Assembly (NCBI RefSeq): GCF_021696945.1
Contig: NZ_JACYHE010000016.1
Location: forward strand, 1 to 64,000
DNA length: 64,000 bases
Direction: 5' to 3'
Source: Streptomyces sp. JJ36
GTDB taxonomy: Bacteria; Actinomycetota; Actinomycetes; Streptomycetales; Streptomycetaceae
A program made the position numbers and the translations under genes. Positions 42,499 to 55,873 of this stretch are shown here, piece after piece (the stretch's first letter is position 1; each line of letters opens with the position of its first letter). The notes under the pieces are model-generated. The model saw only the letters and a program-made list of their open reading frames with translations. It ran no database searches and was not told the origin of the DNA.

Positions 42499-43407
42499 CT
42501 ATTCTTCCACGGCGTGTCCCGGCGGCCCAAATCGGCCCCCGCCCGCCGGCTCGGGCTCCCCGCCTCCCGGCTCGCCCGCGCCGTCGGCACGCCGCCCGGT
42601 CTCCGGCGCGCTCTCCGCCGGCTCCGTCCAGCCGCCGCCGGACGCCGGGTGCCAGCCCAGCCCGGCCAGCACGGCCAGATCGTGGCTGTCCAGCACCGCG
42701 GGGTCGCAGCGCCGCATCAGGTCCGGGCGGAGCGCACAGGTACGGGCCAGCGCCTGGTCACGGCGCCAGCGGGCGATCCGCGCGTGGTGCCCGCTGAGCA
42801 GCACCTCCGGGATGCCGCGGCCGCGCCACTCGGGCGGCTTGGTGTAGACGGGTCCCTCCAGGAGGTCCGCCATGGCGCCGGGGGCGAAGGAGTCGTCCCG
42901 GTGCGACTCGGCGTTCCCCAGCACCCCGGGCAGCAGCCGGGCGATCGCCTCGACCATCACGAGCACCGGTGCCTCGCCGCCCGCGAGCACATAGTCGCCG
43001 ATCGAGACCTCGCGGACGTCCAGCCGGGAGCCGTACTCCTCGATCACCCGGCGGTCGATCCCCTCGTAACGGGCGGGGGTGAAGACCAGCCAGGGCCGCT
43101 CGGCCAGCTCGACGGCGAGCTCCTGGGTGAAGGGGCGGCCGCTGGGCGTGGGCACGACGAGGACCGGCTCCTCCTCCCCGGAGCCGAGGACCGCGTCGAG
43201 CGCCTCGCCCCAGGGCTCGGGCTTCATCACCATGCCGGGGCCGCCGCCGTAGGGCGTGTCGTCCACGGTGTGGTGCCGGTCGTGGGTCCAGCCACGCAGA
43301 TCGTGCACCCGCACGTCGAGCCGCCCGCGGGCCCGCGCCTTGCCGACCAGGGAGACGTCCAGCGGCTCCAGGTACTCCGGGAAGATCGTGACGACGTCGA
43401 TCCTCAC
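42499..43407 (-). CDS. trmD: tRNA (guanine37-N1)-methyltransferase
   Basis: A 302-residue SPOUT methyltransferase making m1G37 in tRNA with SAM. Motifs are [65 protein letters not shown] and [14 protein letters not shown]. The last 40 residues are a low-complexity Gly/Pro/Glu tail. GTG 43407 overlaps the rimM stop (GTGA). Confidence 0.97.
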   Translation of the reverse strand: MRIDVVTIFPEYLEPLDVSLVGKARARGRLDVRVHDLRGWTHDRHHTVDDTPYGGGPGMVMKPEPWGEALDAVLGSGEEEPVLVVPTPSGRPFTQELAVELAERPWLVFTPARYEGIDRRVIEEYGSRLDVREVSIGDYVLAGGEAPVLVMVEAIARLLPGVLGNAESHRDDSFAPGAMADLLEGPVYTKPPEWRGRGIPEVLLSGHHARIARWRRDQALARTCALRPDLMRRCDPAVLDSHDLAVLAGLGWHPASGGGWTEPAESAPETGRRADGAGEPGGGEPEPAGGGRFGPPGHAVEE

Positions 43408-43994
43408 GGCCCGTCCCGCCCCTCGCCGGAGTCGCCCTCCCGGTGCTCCGCGGCCTCCCGGCCTCCCGCGCCGCCGGCCTCTCCGGGCTCCTCGATCAGG
43501 CCCGGCGGCGGGTCCACCACCGCCCGCTGACCCTCGAGATCGATCTCCGGCACGATCTCGGCGACGAACGGGACGAGCGTCTCCCCGCCCTCCGGCCGGC
43601 GGACGATCAGCAGGTCCTGCCCCGGCGTGTGGGCCACCTCCGCCACACGTCCGAGCGCCCGGCCGCCCCGGGTGACCACCTCGAGATCGACGAGCTGGTG
43701 GTCGTAGAACTCCTCCGGATCCTCCGGCCGTTCCTCCGGGTCCACCTCGGCGATCAGCAGGGTGTTGCGCAGCGCCTCGGCCGCCGTACGGTCGGCGACG
43801 CCGGCGAAGCGCAGCAGCAGCCGTCCGCTGTGCACCCGGCCGGACTCGATGGTGAGCGGGCCCGCGGCCGCGGGGTCGGTGGCGAGCACGGCGCCGGGCG
43901 CGAGCCGGGACTCGGGCTCGTCTGTGCGTACTTCGACCGTGACCTCGCCCTTGATGCCGTGAGCGCGGCCGATCCGGGCGACTACGAGCTGCAC
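43404..43994 (-). CDS. rimM: 16S rRNA processing protein RimM
   Basis: A 196-residue 30S maturation factor. The N-terminal RimM fold reads [20 protein letters not shown], and the PRC barrel has [20 protein letters not shown] and [20 protein letters not shown]. An acidic Gly/Glu-rich tail of about 30 residues follows. It lies 159 bases downstream of khpA with a large stem-loop between. Confidence 0.95.
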   Translation of the reverse strand: MQLVVARIGRAHGIKGEVTVEVRTDEPESRLAPGAVLATDPAAAGPLTIESGRVHSGRLLLRFAGVADRTAAEALRNTLLIAEVDPEERPEDPEEFYDHQLVDLEVVTRGGRALGRVAEVAHTPGQDLLIVRRPEGGETLVPFVAEIVPEIDLEGQRAVVDPPPGLIEEPGEAGGAGGREAAEHREGDSGEGRDGP

Positions 43995-44094
43995 TGTGTT
44001 CCGTTCCCCTTCGGTCTGCTTCCCGCGCCGTCCGGGCGCCGCCGGGCCCCAGGCCGGCGCACCGCCGCACCGGGGGGGTGCGGGCCCCGCGACG

Positions 44095-44135
44095 GGCAGC
44101 GGCCGGGGCGGCCGAAGCCGTCCCCGGCCGCTGCC
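44095..44135 (-). terminator. long GC stem-loop with CGAA loop between khpA and rimM
   Basis: A 14-base-pair perfect stem (44095-44108 with 44122-44135) is extended by a further 4 pairs around a CGAA tetraloop, with one bulged base. It lies 18 bases past the khpA stop. It probably ends or attenuates transcription between the ribosomal and tRNA-modification parts of the operon. Confidence 0.75.
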
Positions 44136-44153
44136 GGTGCTGCATGCTGCCGC

Positions 44154-44393
44154 TCAGCGCACCTGGTCCACATCGACGAGGTCGACCCGGACGCCGCGAC
44201 CGCCGAGCGCTCCCACGACGGTGCGCAGGGCGCGCGCGGTGCGGCCGTTGCGGCCGATCACCTTGCCGAGGTCGTCCGGGTGCACCCGGACCTCGAGCAC
44301 GCGCCCGCGCCGCAGGTTGCGCGAGGCGACCTGCACTTCGTCGGGGTGGTCGACGATGCCCTTCACGAGGTGCTCGAGGGCCTCCTCGAGCAT
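44154..44393 (-). CDS. khpA: KH-domain RNA-binding protein KhpA
   Basis: A 79-residue single KH domain protein. The GxxG RNA-binding loop is in LGKVIGRNGRTARALRTVV. KhpA, with KhpB, binds RNA and affects cell division in other Gram-positives. It starts 2 bases after the rpsP stop, so it is surely co-transcribed. Confidence 0.95.
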   Translation of the reverse strand: MLEEALEHLVKGIVDHPDEVQVASRNLRRGRVLEVRVHPDDLGKVIGRNGRTARALRTVVGALGGRGVRVDLVDVDQVR

Positions 44394-44395
44394 CC

Positions 44396-44848
44396 TCAGG
44401 CCTCGGTCGACTCGGAGGCGGACTCGGCGGTGCCGGCCTTCGCGGCCTCGTCCGCCTTCTTCTCACCCTTCTTCGCCTTCGGGGTGATGGCCTCACCCTT
44501 CGGCTCGTCCGCCGACTCCTTGGCCGCCGCCTCGAAGAGCGCCTTCTTGTCGGCCTTCGGCTCCGCGACCTTCATCGGCTCGGGAGCGGGCAGGCCCTTG
44601 AACTTCTGCCAGTCGCCGGTGACCTTGAGGATGGCCTCGACGGGCTCGGTCGGCTGGGCGCCGACACCGAGCCAGTACTGGACACGCTCGGAGTCGACCT
44701 CGATGCGCGACGGGTTCTGCACCGGGTGGTAGAGGCCGATCTCCTCGATGGCCCGGCCGTCCCGGCGGGTACGCGAGTCGGCGACGATGATGCGGTAGTG
44801 CGGCGAACGGATCTTGCCCAGTCGCTTCAGCTTGATCTTGACTGCCAC
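44396..44848 (-). CDS. rpsP: 30S ribosomal protein S16
   Basis: A 150-residue protein. The first 85 residues are classical S16 ([33 protein letters not shown]). The last 65 residues form an Ala/Lys/Glu-rich tail ([19 protein letters not shown]), typical for streptomycetes. The start is GTG 44848 with AGGAGA upstream. It heads the rpsP-khpA-rimM-trmD-rplS operon. Confidence 0.97.
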   Translation of the reverse strand: MAVKIKLKRLGKIRSPHYRIIVADSRTRRDGRAIEEIGLYHPVQNPSRIEVDSERVQYWLGVGAQPTEPVEAILKVTGDWQKFKGLPAPEPMKVAEPKADKKALFEAAAKESADEPKGEAITPKAKKGEKKADEAAKAGTAESASESTEA

Positions 44849-44958
44849 GGGTGTGGTGTCTCCTGGTCTTGACGTGGTGGGGCACGCGGGACCGCCACGT
44901 GGGGTGGTGGCGGTCCGGGAGCCCGATGGACGCGTCAGCCGGAGGAGAGAGGGATCCT

Positions 44959-44983
44959 GGACGGCTGTCGAGTACAGCCGTCC
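44959..44983 (-). terminator. stem-loop between the SprT-like gene and rpsP
   Basis: A perfect 10-base-pair stem (44959-44968 with 44974-44983, loop CGAGT) lies 43 bases past the SprT-like stop and 111 bases before rpsP. It probably ends the upstream gene. Confidence 0.75.
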
Positions 44984-45025
44984 ATGATGCCACACCCCTG
45001 CCGGGCCGCCGAACCGGGTCCCCGC

Positions 45026-45721
45026 TCAGCCCGCCACGGCGATCCGCTGCGCCCCCGGGGCCTCGGCGGCGCCCGGGTCGCCGGCCTCCGTGGCGTCCCC
45101 GGCGTCCGGGATGCGGAACGGTTTGCCGCACGCCCCGCACATGATCGGCGCCTGGGCGAGGACGGACGGCACCACGCGGACGTTCCGCCCGCACTCGCAG
45201 ACCGCCTTGACCCGTACGCCACCGCCGGAGGAGCCGTGCCGGGCGGCGGGCCCGCGGAAGCTGCGGCCGGTGTCGGTGGTGGTGGCCGCGTCGTGCGCCT
45301 TCACCGCCCGGTGCAGCCGCTCGATGGTGGGACGATAGCGCCGCCGCGTCTCGGGGGTCAGGGTCACCAGCGAGAAGCCGCTGCTCGGATGCGGCTCCTC
45401 GGAGTGGTCCAGCCCCAGCTCCTCGGCGATCGCGAGGAAGCGGCGGTTGTGGTAGCGGCCGGCTCGCGAGGTGTCCCGGACCCCGCGCGCGGCGGCGATC
45501 CCGTGGACGGCCTCATGGAGCAGGCGTTCGAAGGAGAGCTCGGCGCCACAGGCGGACGACGACTCCCCGATCAGCGATTCGGGCGCGGCGAGGTCGGGCA
45601 GCTCCGGGTGGTGCCGTTGAATGTCGGCCCAGGCGGCTGCCAGCTCGGCGGCAAGGACTGGTGTCGTGCTCACGTCGTGAACAACGAGCGAGGGTGCCCT
45701 GGTGTTCCGATTCCGGGCCAT
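45026..45721 (-). CDS. SprT-like zinc-metalloprotein with C-terminal zinc ribbon
   Basis: A 231-residue protein. The N-terminal half holds LSFERLLHEAVHGIAAARG, an HExxH-like site (HEAVH), followed by GRYHNRRFLAIAEELGLD with a possible third ligand. This is the arrangement of SprT/Spartan domains. The C-terminus has two Cys pairs (VCECGRNVRVVP, PIMCGACGKPFRIPD), forming a zinc ribbon, then an acidic Ala/Gly tail. Spartan-like proteins cleave DNA-protein crosslinks, but this cannot be assumed here. ATG 45721 has a weak ribosome site; the GTG codons at 45682 or 45673 are alternatives. Confidence 0.72.
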   Translation of the reverse strand: MARNRNTRAPSLVVHDVSTTPVLAAELAAAWADIQRHHPELPDLAAPESLIGESSSACGAELSFERLLHEAVHGIAAARGVRDTSRAGRYHNRRFLAIAEELGLDHSEEPHPSSGFSLVTLTPETRRRYRPTIERLHRAVKAHDAATTTDTGRSFRGPAARHGSSGGGVRVKAVCECGRNVRVVPSVLAQAPIMCGACGKPFRIPDAGDATEAGDPGAAEAPGAQRIAVAG

Positions 45722-46337
45722 CTCAAATAATTTGCACGTACCAGTCAGTCCACTGCGCGGGGCCTGGAGCCGGACGGGCGCCCTGATCTGCGGAGATCCA
45801 CGGAGGATCCCGGACCGGTGCGGAGCTTTGCGGAGGAGTCGTCCGGGCGCCGCCTCCCGGGAGGTGCCGTCGCACACCCGCCGGACCGGCGTCGTCCCCC
45901 GGCCGGGCCTCGGAGACACCCCGGCGAGCGTGCCCGGCGGGATCGTACGCCCGGCGGGCCGCCGTACGGCAACGCCCCGGCGCGAACCGGCCGTCCCCCG
46001 CGCCGCGTGCTCCCGGATGCCGTACCCATATGGCCGGATTACGATGGTTCCGCGCGCCGGACCGTCATCACCCGGTTTCACCCCGTCGACCGGGTCCCGG
46101 CCCTCCCCGGCCGGCGAGGGCCGGATACCGGCGGAGACCCTGCCCGGGAAGTGAGCACGTGAGCCTCCGCCGCGATCCGGCGCCCCGGCTCACCGCCGCT
46201 CCCGCCAGGGCGCCCGGGTACGCGCGGGGGCCGGGCAGGCGGTGTACGGCACGCCCCGGACGCACCGGCGGCCGGAGAAGGCGGCGGAAGACGGCAACGG
46301 AAGCCGGCAGCGGTCACAGCAGCGGATAGGGGCGCCC
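45722..46337. other. long divergent intergenic region with no supported gene
   Basis: This 616-base gap lies between the SprT-like gene and a methyltransferase gene. Several open frames exist but none resembles a known family or has a ribosome site. Short CGGAG-containing repeats occur at about 45798-45839, and CATATG lies near 46028. No RNA gene is recognised. Confidence 0.5.
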
Positions 46338-47189
46338 ATGACACCCACGCTCGTCCACCACCACCCGCAGCGCGCCCGCGACTGGGCGGAGATCCAGGAA
46401 CGGATGCTGGTCCCGCTCTACGAGGCCGTGTTCGACCGGCTGGAGGTGGGTCCCGCCACCCGCCTGCTGGACCTGGGCTGCGGCTCCGGACTGGCGCTGC
46501 TGCTCGCGGCGGCCCGTGGCGCGTCCGTGACCGGGGTGGAGGCCGACGAGACCCGGCTGGCGCTCGCCCGGGAGCGGCTGCTGCCGGAACCGGGCACCGG
46601 GCCGCGCCGGTTCGACGCACGCCTGGTCGGCGGCCGGCCGGAGGACACCGTCCCGCTCTCCGGGCCGGCACCCGACGTGGTGACGGCCTTCGACGCACTG
46701 CCCGCGCCCGAGGTGCTCGCCCGGACGGCCGGCGCGCTGGAGCGCGGCACCCCGGTGGTGCTGGCGGGCTGGGGCCCGCCGGAGCGGTGCGGTGCGGCCT
46801 CCGTGCTGGGCGTCGCCACCCGCCTGGCGGAACCGGCGGGCGGGCCGCGCCCGGCCCGCGGTCCCGCCGCGGGCACGAGCCCCCGCGACGCCCCCGGTCA
46901 CCTGCCGGGGAGCTGGCGCCCGGGCGGCCGGGACGACCTGGAGGAGCTGGCGCGCCGCGCCGGTCTCCGGCTGGACGGGTCCGGCCGGGTCTCCTGCCCC
47001 TTCGGTTACGCCGGGCTGGAGAGCGCCGTCCGCGGGCTGCTCTCCACCGGGCTGTACGACGACGCCGTACGGGCGACGGACGAGGGCCAGGTCGTCAAGG
47101 AGCTCACCGAGGCGCTGCACCCCCATGTCCGCCGGGACGGCACGGTGTGGATGCCGAACCTCTTCCGGTACGTCGTCGCGCGCGCCTGA
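46338..47189 (+). CDS. SAM-dependent class I methyltransferase
   Basis: A 283-residue protein. The SAM-binding Rossmann motif is RLLDLGCGSGLALLLAAARG, followed by VTGVEADETRLALARERL (acidic residue for the ribose) and a later FDALPAPEV region. The C-terminal part (SCPFGYAGLESAVRGLLSTG) resembles SmtA/UbiE-like enzymes of streptomycetes found near ffh. ATG 46338 has AGGGG upstream. The substrate is unknown. Confidence 0.85.
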   Translation: MTPTLVHHHPQRARDWAEIQERMLVPLYEAVFDRLEVGPATRLLDLGCGSGLALLLAAARGASVTGVEADETRLALARERLLPEPGTGPRRFDARLVGGRPEDTVPLSGPAPDVVTAFDALPAPEVLARTAGALERGTPVVLAGWGPPERCGAASVLGVATRLAEPAGGPRPARGPAAGTSPRDAPGHLPGSWRPGGRDDLEELARRAGLRLDGSGRVSCPFGYAGLESAVRGLLSTGLYDDAVRATDEGQVVKELTEALHPHVRRDGTVWMPNLFRYVVARA

Positions 47190-47278
47190 CCGGCCGCGCA
47201 CCGTCCGCGCCGTGCGCCCTCCCCGGCGGCCCGCGTCACCCGTACGGCCGGTCCCGCGCGCCCGGCCTCCGCGGGCGC

Positions 47279-47803
47279 TCAGCCGGGGTCCACGCCCGGC
47301 CACTCCTCGGCCGTCAGGGCGAACCGCTCGTGGTCGCGCCAGGCACCGTCCAGGAAGAGCATCCGCGGGGAGAAACCCTCGTGGCGGAAGCCGAGCCGCT
47401 TGGCCATCGCCAGCGAGCGCTCGTTCTCGGGCTGCACGTTGATCTCCAGACGGTGCAGGCCCAGTCCGTCCGGGCCGTCGGCGAAGCACCGGTCGACGAT
47501 CAGCCGCAGCCCCTCGGTCATCCGGCCGGTGCCCGCGTACGGCACGTAGCTGTCGTAGCCGAGGGCGGCGTTGCGGAACCGGGCGCGGACGATGTTGGCG
47601 ACGTTCACCCGTCCGACCAGCCCGTCGTCCTCCCGGTTGAAGATCATGAAGGAGCGGAGCTGCGGCCCCTGGCGCCGCAGCAGGTCGGGGAGACCGTCCG
47701 GCTCCACCGGGTTCCATGGCCGCAGATGGTCGGCCGACCGCAGCACGGCCTCGCTGTAGACCCGCTCGTCCTCGGACCGCGGGGGACGGATGTATACGCG
47801 CAT
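47279..47803 (-). CDS. GNAT family N-acetyltransferase (RimJ/RimL-like)
   Basis: A protein of about 174 residues. It has a GNAT fold with GLVGRVNVANIVRARFRNAA, LGYDSYVPYAGTGRMTEGLR (acetyl-CoA site) and EINVQPENERSLAMAKRLGF plus RHEGFSPRMLFLDG, as in RimJ-type ribosomal-protein acetyltransferases. Start choice is unclear between GTG 47809 and ATG 47803. It follows ffh on the same strand after 26 bases or fewer, so it may be co-transcribed. Confidence 0.85.
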   Translation of the reverse strand: MRVYIRPPRSEDERVYSEAVLRSADHLRPWNPVEPDGLPDLLRRQGPQLRSFMIFNREDDGLVGRVNVANIVRARFRNAALGYDSYVPYAGTGRMTEGLRLIVDRCFADGPDGLGLHRLEINVQPENERSLAMAKRLGFRHEGFSPRMLFLDGAWRDHERFALTAEEWPGVDPG

Positions 47804-47829
47804 GCGCACATCATCCCCCGGGCCCGGAG

Positions 47830-49392
47830 TCACCTGGGTGGCAGCATGTCCTTGAACTCCTGCGGCAGCTCGAAGTCCTCGGCGTCCTGCCCGGCGCCCG
47901 GGAGCCCGAAGGCACCGCCGCCCTGCGCCGCGCGGCGCTCGGCCGCGGCCTGCTCCTCCTGCTTGCGCTTCATCGGGTTGCCCGAGCGGCGCTTGCCCTT
48001 GGCCTTCTTCTGCTGCTTGGCCTTCTTCTTGCCGCCGCCGGGGCCGCCACCCATGCCCGGCATCCCGGGCATCCCCGGCATGCCGCCGCCCTGGGCCATC
48101 TTGGACATCATCTTGCGGGCCTCGAAGAAGCGCTCCACGAGGTTCTTGACCGCGCTGACGTCCACGCCGGAGCCCCGCGCGATGCGGGCCCGACGGGAGC
48201 CGTTGATGAGGGTGGGTTCGGCACGCTCGGCCGGGGTCATGGACTTGATGATCGCGGCCGTGCGGTCGACGTCGCGCTCGTCCAGGTTGTTGATCTGGTC
48301 CTTCATCTGGCCCATGCCGGGCATCATGCCGAGCAGCTTGGAGAGGGAGCCCATCTTGCGGACCTGCTCCATCTGCGCCAGGAAGTCGTCGAGCGTGAAC
48401 TCCTTGGGCCCCTTCGCCAGCTTGGCCGCCATCTTCTCGGCCTCTTGCTGGCTGAAGGTCTGCTCCGCCTTCTCGATCAGCGTGAGCATGTCGCCCATGC
48501 CGAGGATGCGGGACGCCATCCGGTCCGGGTGGAACGCGTCGAAGTCGTCCAGCTTCTCGCCGTTGGAGGCGAACATGATCTGCTTGCCGGTGACCTGCGC
48601 CACCGACAGCGCCGCACCGCCGCGGGCGTCGCCGTCCAGCTTGGAGAGCACCACGCCGTCGAAGCCGACGCCGTCCCGGAAGGCCTCGGCCGTGGTGACG
48701 GCGTCCTGGCCGATCATCGCGTCGACGACGAAGAGCACCTCGTCCGGGCGGACCGCGTCGCGGATGTCCGCGGCCTGCCGCATCAGCTCCTCGTCGATGC
48801 CGAGGCGGCCCGCGGTGTCCACGATCACCACGTCGTGGTGCTTGTCCCGCGCGTGGGACAGCGAGTCCTCGGCGACCCGGACCGGGTCGCCCACGCCGTT
48901 GCCCGGTTCGGGGGCGAAGACCGCGACCCCCGCCCGCTCGGCGACCACGGCGAGCTGGTTCACGGCGTTGGGGCGCTGGAGGTCACAGGCGACCAGCATC
49001 GGGGTGTGACCCTGCTGCTTCAGCCAGCGGCCGAGCTTGCCCGCGAGGGTCGTCTTGCCCGAGCCCTGGAGACCGGCGAGCATGATCACGGTGGGCGGGT
49101 TCTTGGCGAACCGCAGCCGGCGGGTCTCGCCGCCGAGGATGCCGACCAGCTCCTCGTTGACGATCTTGATGACCTGCTGGGCGGGGTTCAGCGCCTGGGA
49201 GACCTCCGCGCCCAGCGCCCGCTCCTTGACCTGCTTGATGAAGGCACGGACGACGGGCAGCGCGACGTCCGCCTCCAGCAGCGCGATACGGATCTCGCGC
49301 GCCGTGGCGTCGATGTCCGCCTCGCTGAGGCGCCCTTTGCCCCGGAGGTTCTTGAAGGTCGCTGCGAGGCGATCGGAGAGAGTGTCGAACAC
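47830..49392 (-). CDS. ffh: signal recognition particle protein Ffh
   Basis: A 520-residue GTPase that, with SRP RNA, targets nascent membrane proteins to FtsY. The N domain starts VFDTLSDRLAATFKNLRGKG. The G domain has GLQGSGKTTLAGKLG, VDTAGRLGID and LSKLDGDARGG. The M domain is Met-rich with the RRARIARGSG RNA-binding motif. A repetitive GMPGMPGMPGMGGG tail and a Lys-rich stretch follow. GTG 49392 matches the family start. No SRP RNA gene is seen in the window. Confidence 0.97.
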   Translation of the reverse strand: MFDTLSDRLAATFKNLRGKGRLSEADIDATAREIRIALLEADVALPVVRAFIKQVKERALGAEVSQALNPAQQVIKIVNEELVGILGGETRRLRFAKNPPTVIMLAGLQGSGKTTLAGKLGRWLKQQGHTPMLVACDLQRPNAVNQLAVVAERAGVAVFAPEPGNGVGDPVRVAEDSLSHARDKHHDVVIVDTAGRLGIDEELMRQAADIRDAVRPDEVLFVVDAMIGQDAVTTAEAFRDGVGFDGVVLSKLDGDARGGAALSVAQVTGKQIMFASNGEKLDDFDAFHPDRMASRILGMGDMLTLIEKAEQTFSQQEAEKMAAKLAKGPKEFTLDDFLAQMEQVRKMGSLSKLLGMMPGMGQMKDQINNLDERDVDRTAAIIKSMTPAERAEPTLINGSRRARIARGSGVDVSAVKNLVERFFEARKMMSKMAQGGGMPGMPGMPGMGGGPGGGKKKAKQQKKAKGKRRSGNPMKRKQEEQAAAERRAAQGGGAFGLPGAGQDAEDFELPQEFKDMLPPR

Positions 49393-49478
49393 GGCGGTCG
49401 CGGATCCTTCGCGTCGGATGTGGTGCGGACGGTCGACCCCCAAGGGTATCGGCCCGCGGCGCGGACGGTCAGCCGCGG

Positions 49479-53600
<4,122 letters not shown>

Positions 53601-53943
53601 TGTGGACGTCTCCTCGGGGTAGCGGCCCGTACGGGCGGTGTCGGTGGCCGGGAATGGACCCCACGTTCCCCGGGGGCGGTTTCCGCCGATGCCGCCGGAT
53701 GTTTCGCCACCGTGACGAAGCCTCGGGAGGTGTTACGTCTGCATGAACCGCCGGTGGCCACCGGCCCGCCCGGCTGTGCTCCCCGGCACGGTCGCGGCCG
53801 CGGACCGTGGCCGGGCCGCCCGGCGCGCACCGCGCCACCGGGCGCACGGGAGCCGGCCGCGACGTCACCCGGTGTGACCTGGCGGGGGAGCCGAGTCGGG
53901 CAGTCCGGGGCGACGGTCGCGGCCGGCGATCGGGGGCGGAGGC
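53601..53943. other. upstream region of amtB
   Basis: This 343-base gap holds the amtB control region (see the GlnR-type site) and, on its far side, the downstream end of nsdA. No gene is seen. A strong nsdA terminator is not evident. Confidence 0.6.
53701..53736 (-). promoter_or_regulatory. GlnR-type operator upstream of amtB
   Basis: On the amtB strand GTCAC-6-GAAAC (53716-53701) exactly matches the actinobacterial GlnR half-site pattern gTnAC-n6-GaAAC. A further GTAAC (53736-53732) lies upstream where the second half-site would begin, though two bases short of the ideal spacing. It is about 100 bases before the start codon. Confidence 0.7.
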
Positions 53944-55569
53944 TCAGCAGGCCTCCGCGGTCTCTCCCTCCCGCAGCTCGTGCGCGAGCCGCTCGGTGAG
54001 CCGGGCGACCTCGGGCACCTGCCCGAACTCCCGGGCGGCCCAGGCGGCCGTCTTGCGAAGCCGGGTGTTCACCCGCTCCGAGCGGAGCCTGCGGGCCACC
54101 TCGATGGCCTGACCGGCCCGGGAGGCGCAGCGCTCCGGCTCCCGCTGGAGCAGATGGACCCCGGCCAGTCCGATGAGATTGAGTGCATACGACCGCTGGT
54201 GGCCGCCGCCCTCGGCGCGGGTCGTCTCCGCGGCGAAGAGCTCGACGGCGCGCTCCATGGCAGGCTCGGCAAGCGTGGCGTAGGTGGGGCTGCGGCCCGC
54301 GGAGTAGGCGAGGTCGCGGTAGGAGTGGGCGGTCTCGGCGCAGAGCTCGGCTTCGGAGAAGAAGCGGATCCAGTCCGACTCGGGCTCCTGCGGGGCGATG
54401 TCGCCGAAGGTCGCCTCGGCCATGCGCACCGCCCGGCGGCACCGGCCCGGCTCACCCATGTTGGCGTAGGCCCGTGCCTCCATCGCGTACAGCATGGCCT
54501 GCGTGCGGGTGCAGGCCCCCTCGCGGCTGCCGTACTGCGCCAGGTGGATCAGCTCCAGGGCGTCCTCGGGGCGGCCGAGATGGATCATCTGCCGGCTCAT
54601 CTTGGAGAGGATGTACGCGCCGAGCGGGCGGTCACCGGCCTCCTTGGCGGCGTGCAGGGCGAGCACGAAGTACTTCTGCGCCGTGGGCTGCATGCCCATG
54701 TCGTAACTCATCCAGCCGGCCAGCTCGGAGAGCTCCGCGGTCACCCGGAACAGCCGCAGGGCGCACTCCTCCGGCTGCTGCTCCTGGAGCAGCTCGGTGA
54801 CCTCGTGGAGCTGCCCGACCACCGCTTTGCGGCGCAGCCCGCCCCCGCACTGGGCGTCCCAGCGACGGAACATCACGGTGGTCTGCTCCAGCAGCTCCAG
54901 CTCGGGCGGGGAGAGCCGGCCGGGCCTCCGGCGCCCGCCCGCCGCCCCACGGTCCGGGTCCGCACCGGCCTCCCGGCCGGCGGCGCCGCGCCCGTCACAG
55001 CGCTGCGCGGGCACGGCCGGGCCACCGCCGCGCGCCCCGGGCCGGAAGGGCGCCCCGGCGAACCCGGCGGAGCCGTGCACGGTGGGCGCGCCGGGGCCGG
55101 GGACCAGCCAGCGCTGCATCGGCTCGATCAGGGCGGGACCCGCCGACATCGCCAGCGAGGCACCGAGGAAGCCGCTGCGGCCCAGCATCAGGTCACTGCG
55201 GGAGAACTCGCTGATCAGCGCCACGGTCTGCGGCCCGGCCCAGGGCAGGTCGGTCCCGGAGGCCGTGGGGAACTGCCGGGCCGGGCGCAGGCCGAGGTCC
55301 TCGACCGCGACGACGCAGCCGAAGCGCTCCGAGAACAGCTCGGAGAGGATCCGCGGGATCGGCTCACGGGGCTGCTCGCCGTCCAGCCAGCGGCGCACCC
55401 GCGAGGTGTCGGTGCTGATGTGGTGCGCGCCGAGCTGGCGCGCGCGGCGGTTGACCTGGCGGGCCAGCTCGCCCTTCGACCAGCCGCTGCGCACGAACCA
55501 CGAGCCGAGCTGCTCGTTCGGACGCTTCTGCGCGCCACCGCCACCGACGCCGCCGCCGCTGCCGCTCAC
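53944..55569 (-). CDS. nsdA: NsdA, negative regulator of antibiotic production and sporulation
   Basis: A 541-residue TPR-containing protein. The conserved N-terminus is NEQLGSWFVRSGWSKGELAR, then RQLGAHHISTDTSRVRRWLD (helix-turn-helix-like). A Gly/Pro/Arg-rich spacer (about 160-220) precedes helical TPR repeats (ALRLFRVTAELSELAGWMSY, DMGMQPTAQKYFVLALHAAK). Deletion in S. coelicolor raises antibiotic output. GTG 55569 gives the family N-terminus MSGSGGG; ATG 55602 is less likely. Confidence 0.92.
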   Translation of the reverse strand: MSGSGGGVGGGGAQKRPNEQLGSWFVRSGWSKGELARQVNRRARQLGAHHISTDTSRVRRWLDGEQPREPIPRILSELFSERFGCVVAVEDLGLRPARQFPTASGTDLPWAGPQTVALISEFSRSDLMLGRSGFLGASLAMSAGPALIEPMQRWLVPGPGAPTVHGSAGFAGAPFRPGARGGGPAVPAQRCDGRGAAGREAGADPDRGAAGGRRRPGRLSPPELELLEQTTVMFRRWDAQCGGGLRRKAVVGQLHEVTELLQEQQPEECALRLFRVTAELSELAGWMSYDMGMQPTAQKYFVLALHAAKEAGDRPLGAYILSKMSRQMIHLGRPEDALELIHLAQYGSREGACTRTQAMLYAMEARAYANMGEPGRCRRAVRMAEATFGDIAPQEPESDWIRFFSEAELCAETAHSYRDLAYSAGRSPTYATLAEPAMERAVELFAAETTRAEGGGHQRSYALNLIGLAGVHLLQREPERCASRAGQAIEVARRLRSERVNTRLRKTAAWAAREFGQVPEVARLTERLAHELREGETAEAC

Positions 55570-55873
55570 GTCACGCCCCCATCCGGGCCCGTCGCGCACC
55601 ATGCCTCCGGCATAGGCACGCGCCGGGCGCTCTCAACCACTGTGTGTACCGAAAGTAATCCTACGATCACTGCCTTGCGAGGCCGATGACAGAATCGCCA
55701 CCTTTCGCCACCCCTTCGGATGAACCTTTCCGCACCCACACGCGATTCACTTGACCCGGGAGACGAGGCAGCGCGGCCGGCCCCGGCACGGATCACCGGT
55801 TGCCCGCACCCTCGACCGTCACCGTACGCAGTGCGATCGTAACCACCAGCACACGGGACCCGTTGGAGGGGGC
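55570..55873. promoter_or_regulatory. divergent intergenic region nsdA / primase-like gene
   Basis: The 304-base gap separates two divergent genes. It contains locally AT-richer sequence around 55640-55750, including TAGGAT on the nsdA strand, that could carry promoters. No pair of boxes is convincing. Confidence 0.4.

Noticed and set aside
45722..46337. Open frames in the SprT-like/methyltransferase gap
   Set aside because: No ribosome site, no recognisable family, and composition like non-coding DNA of this genome.
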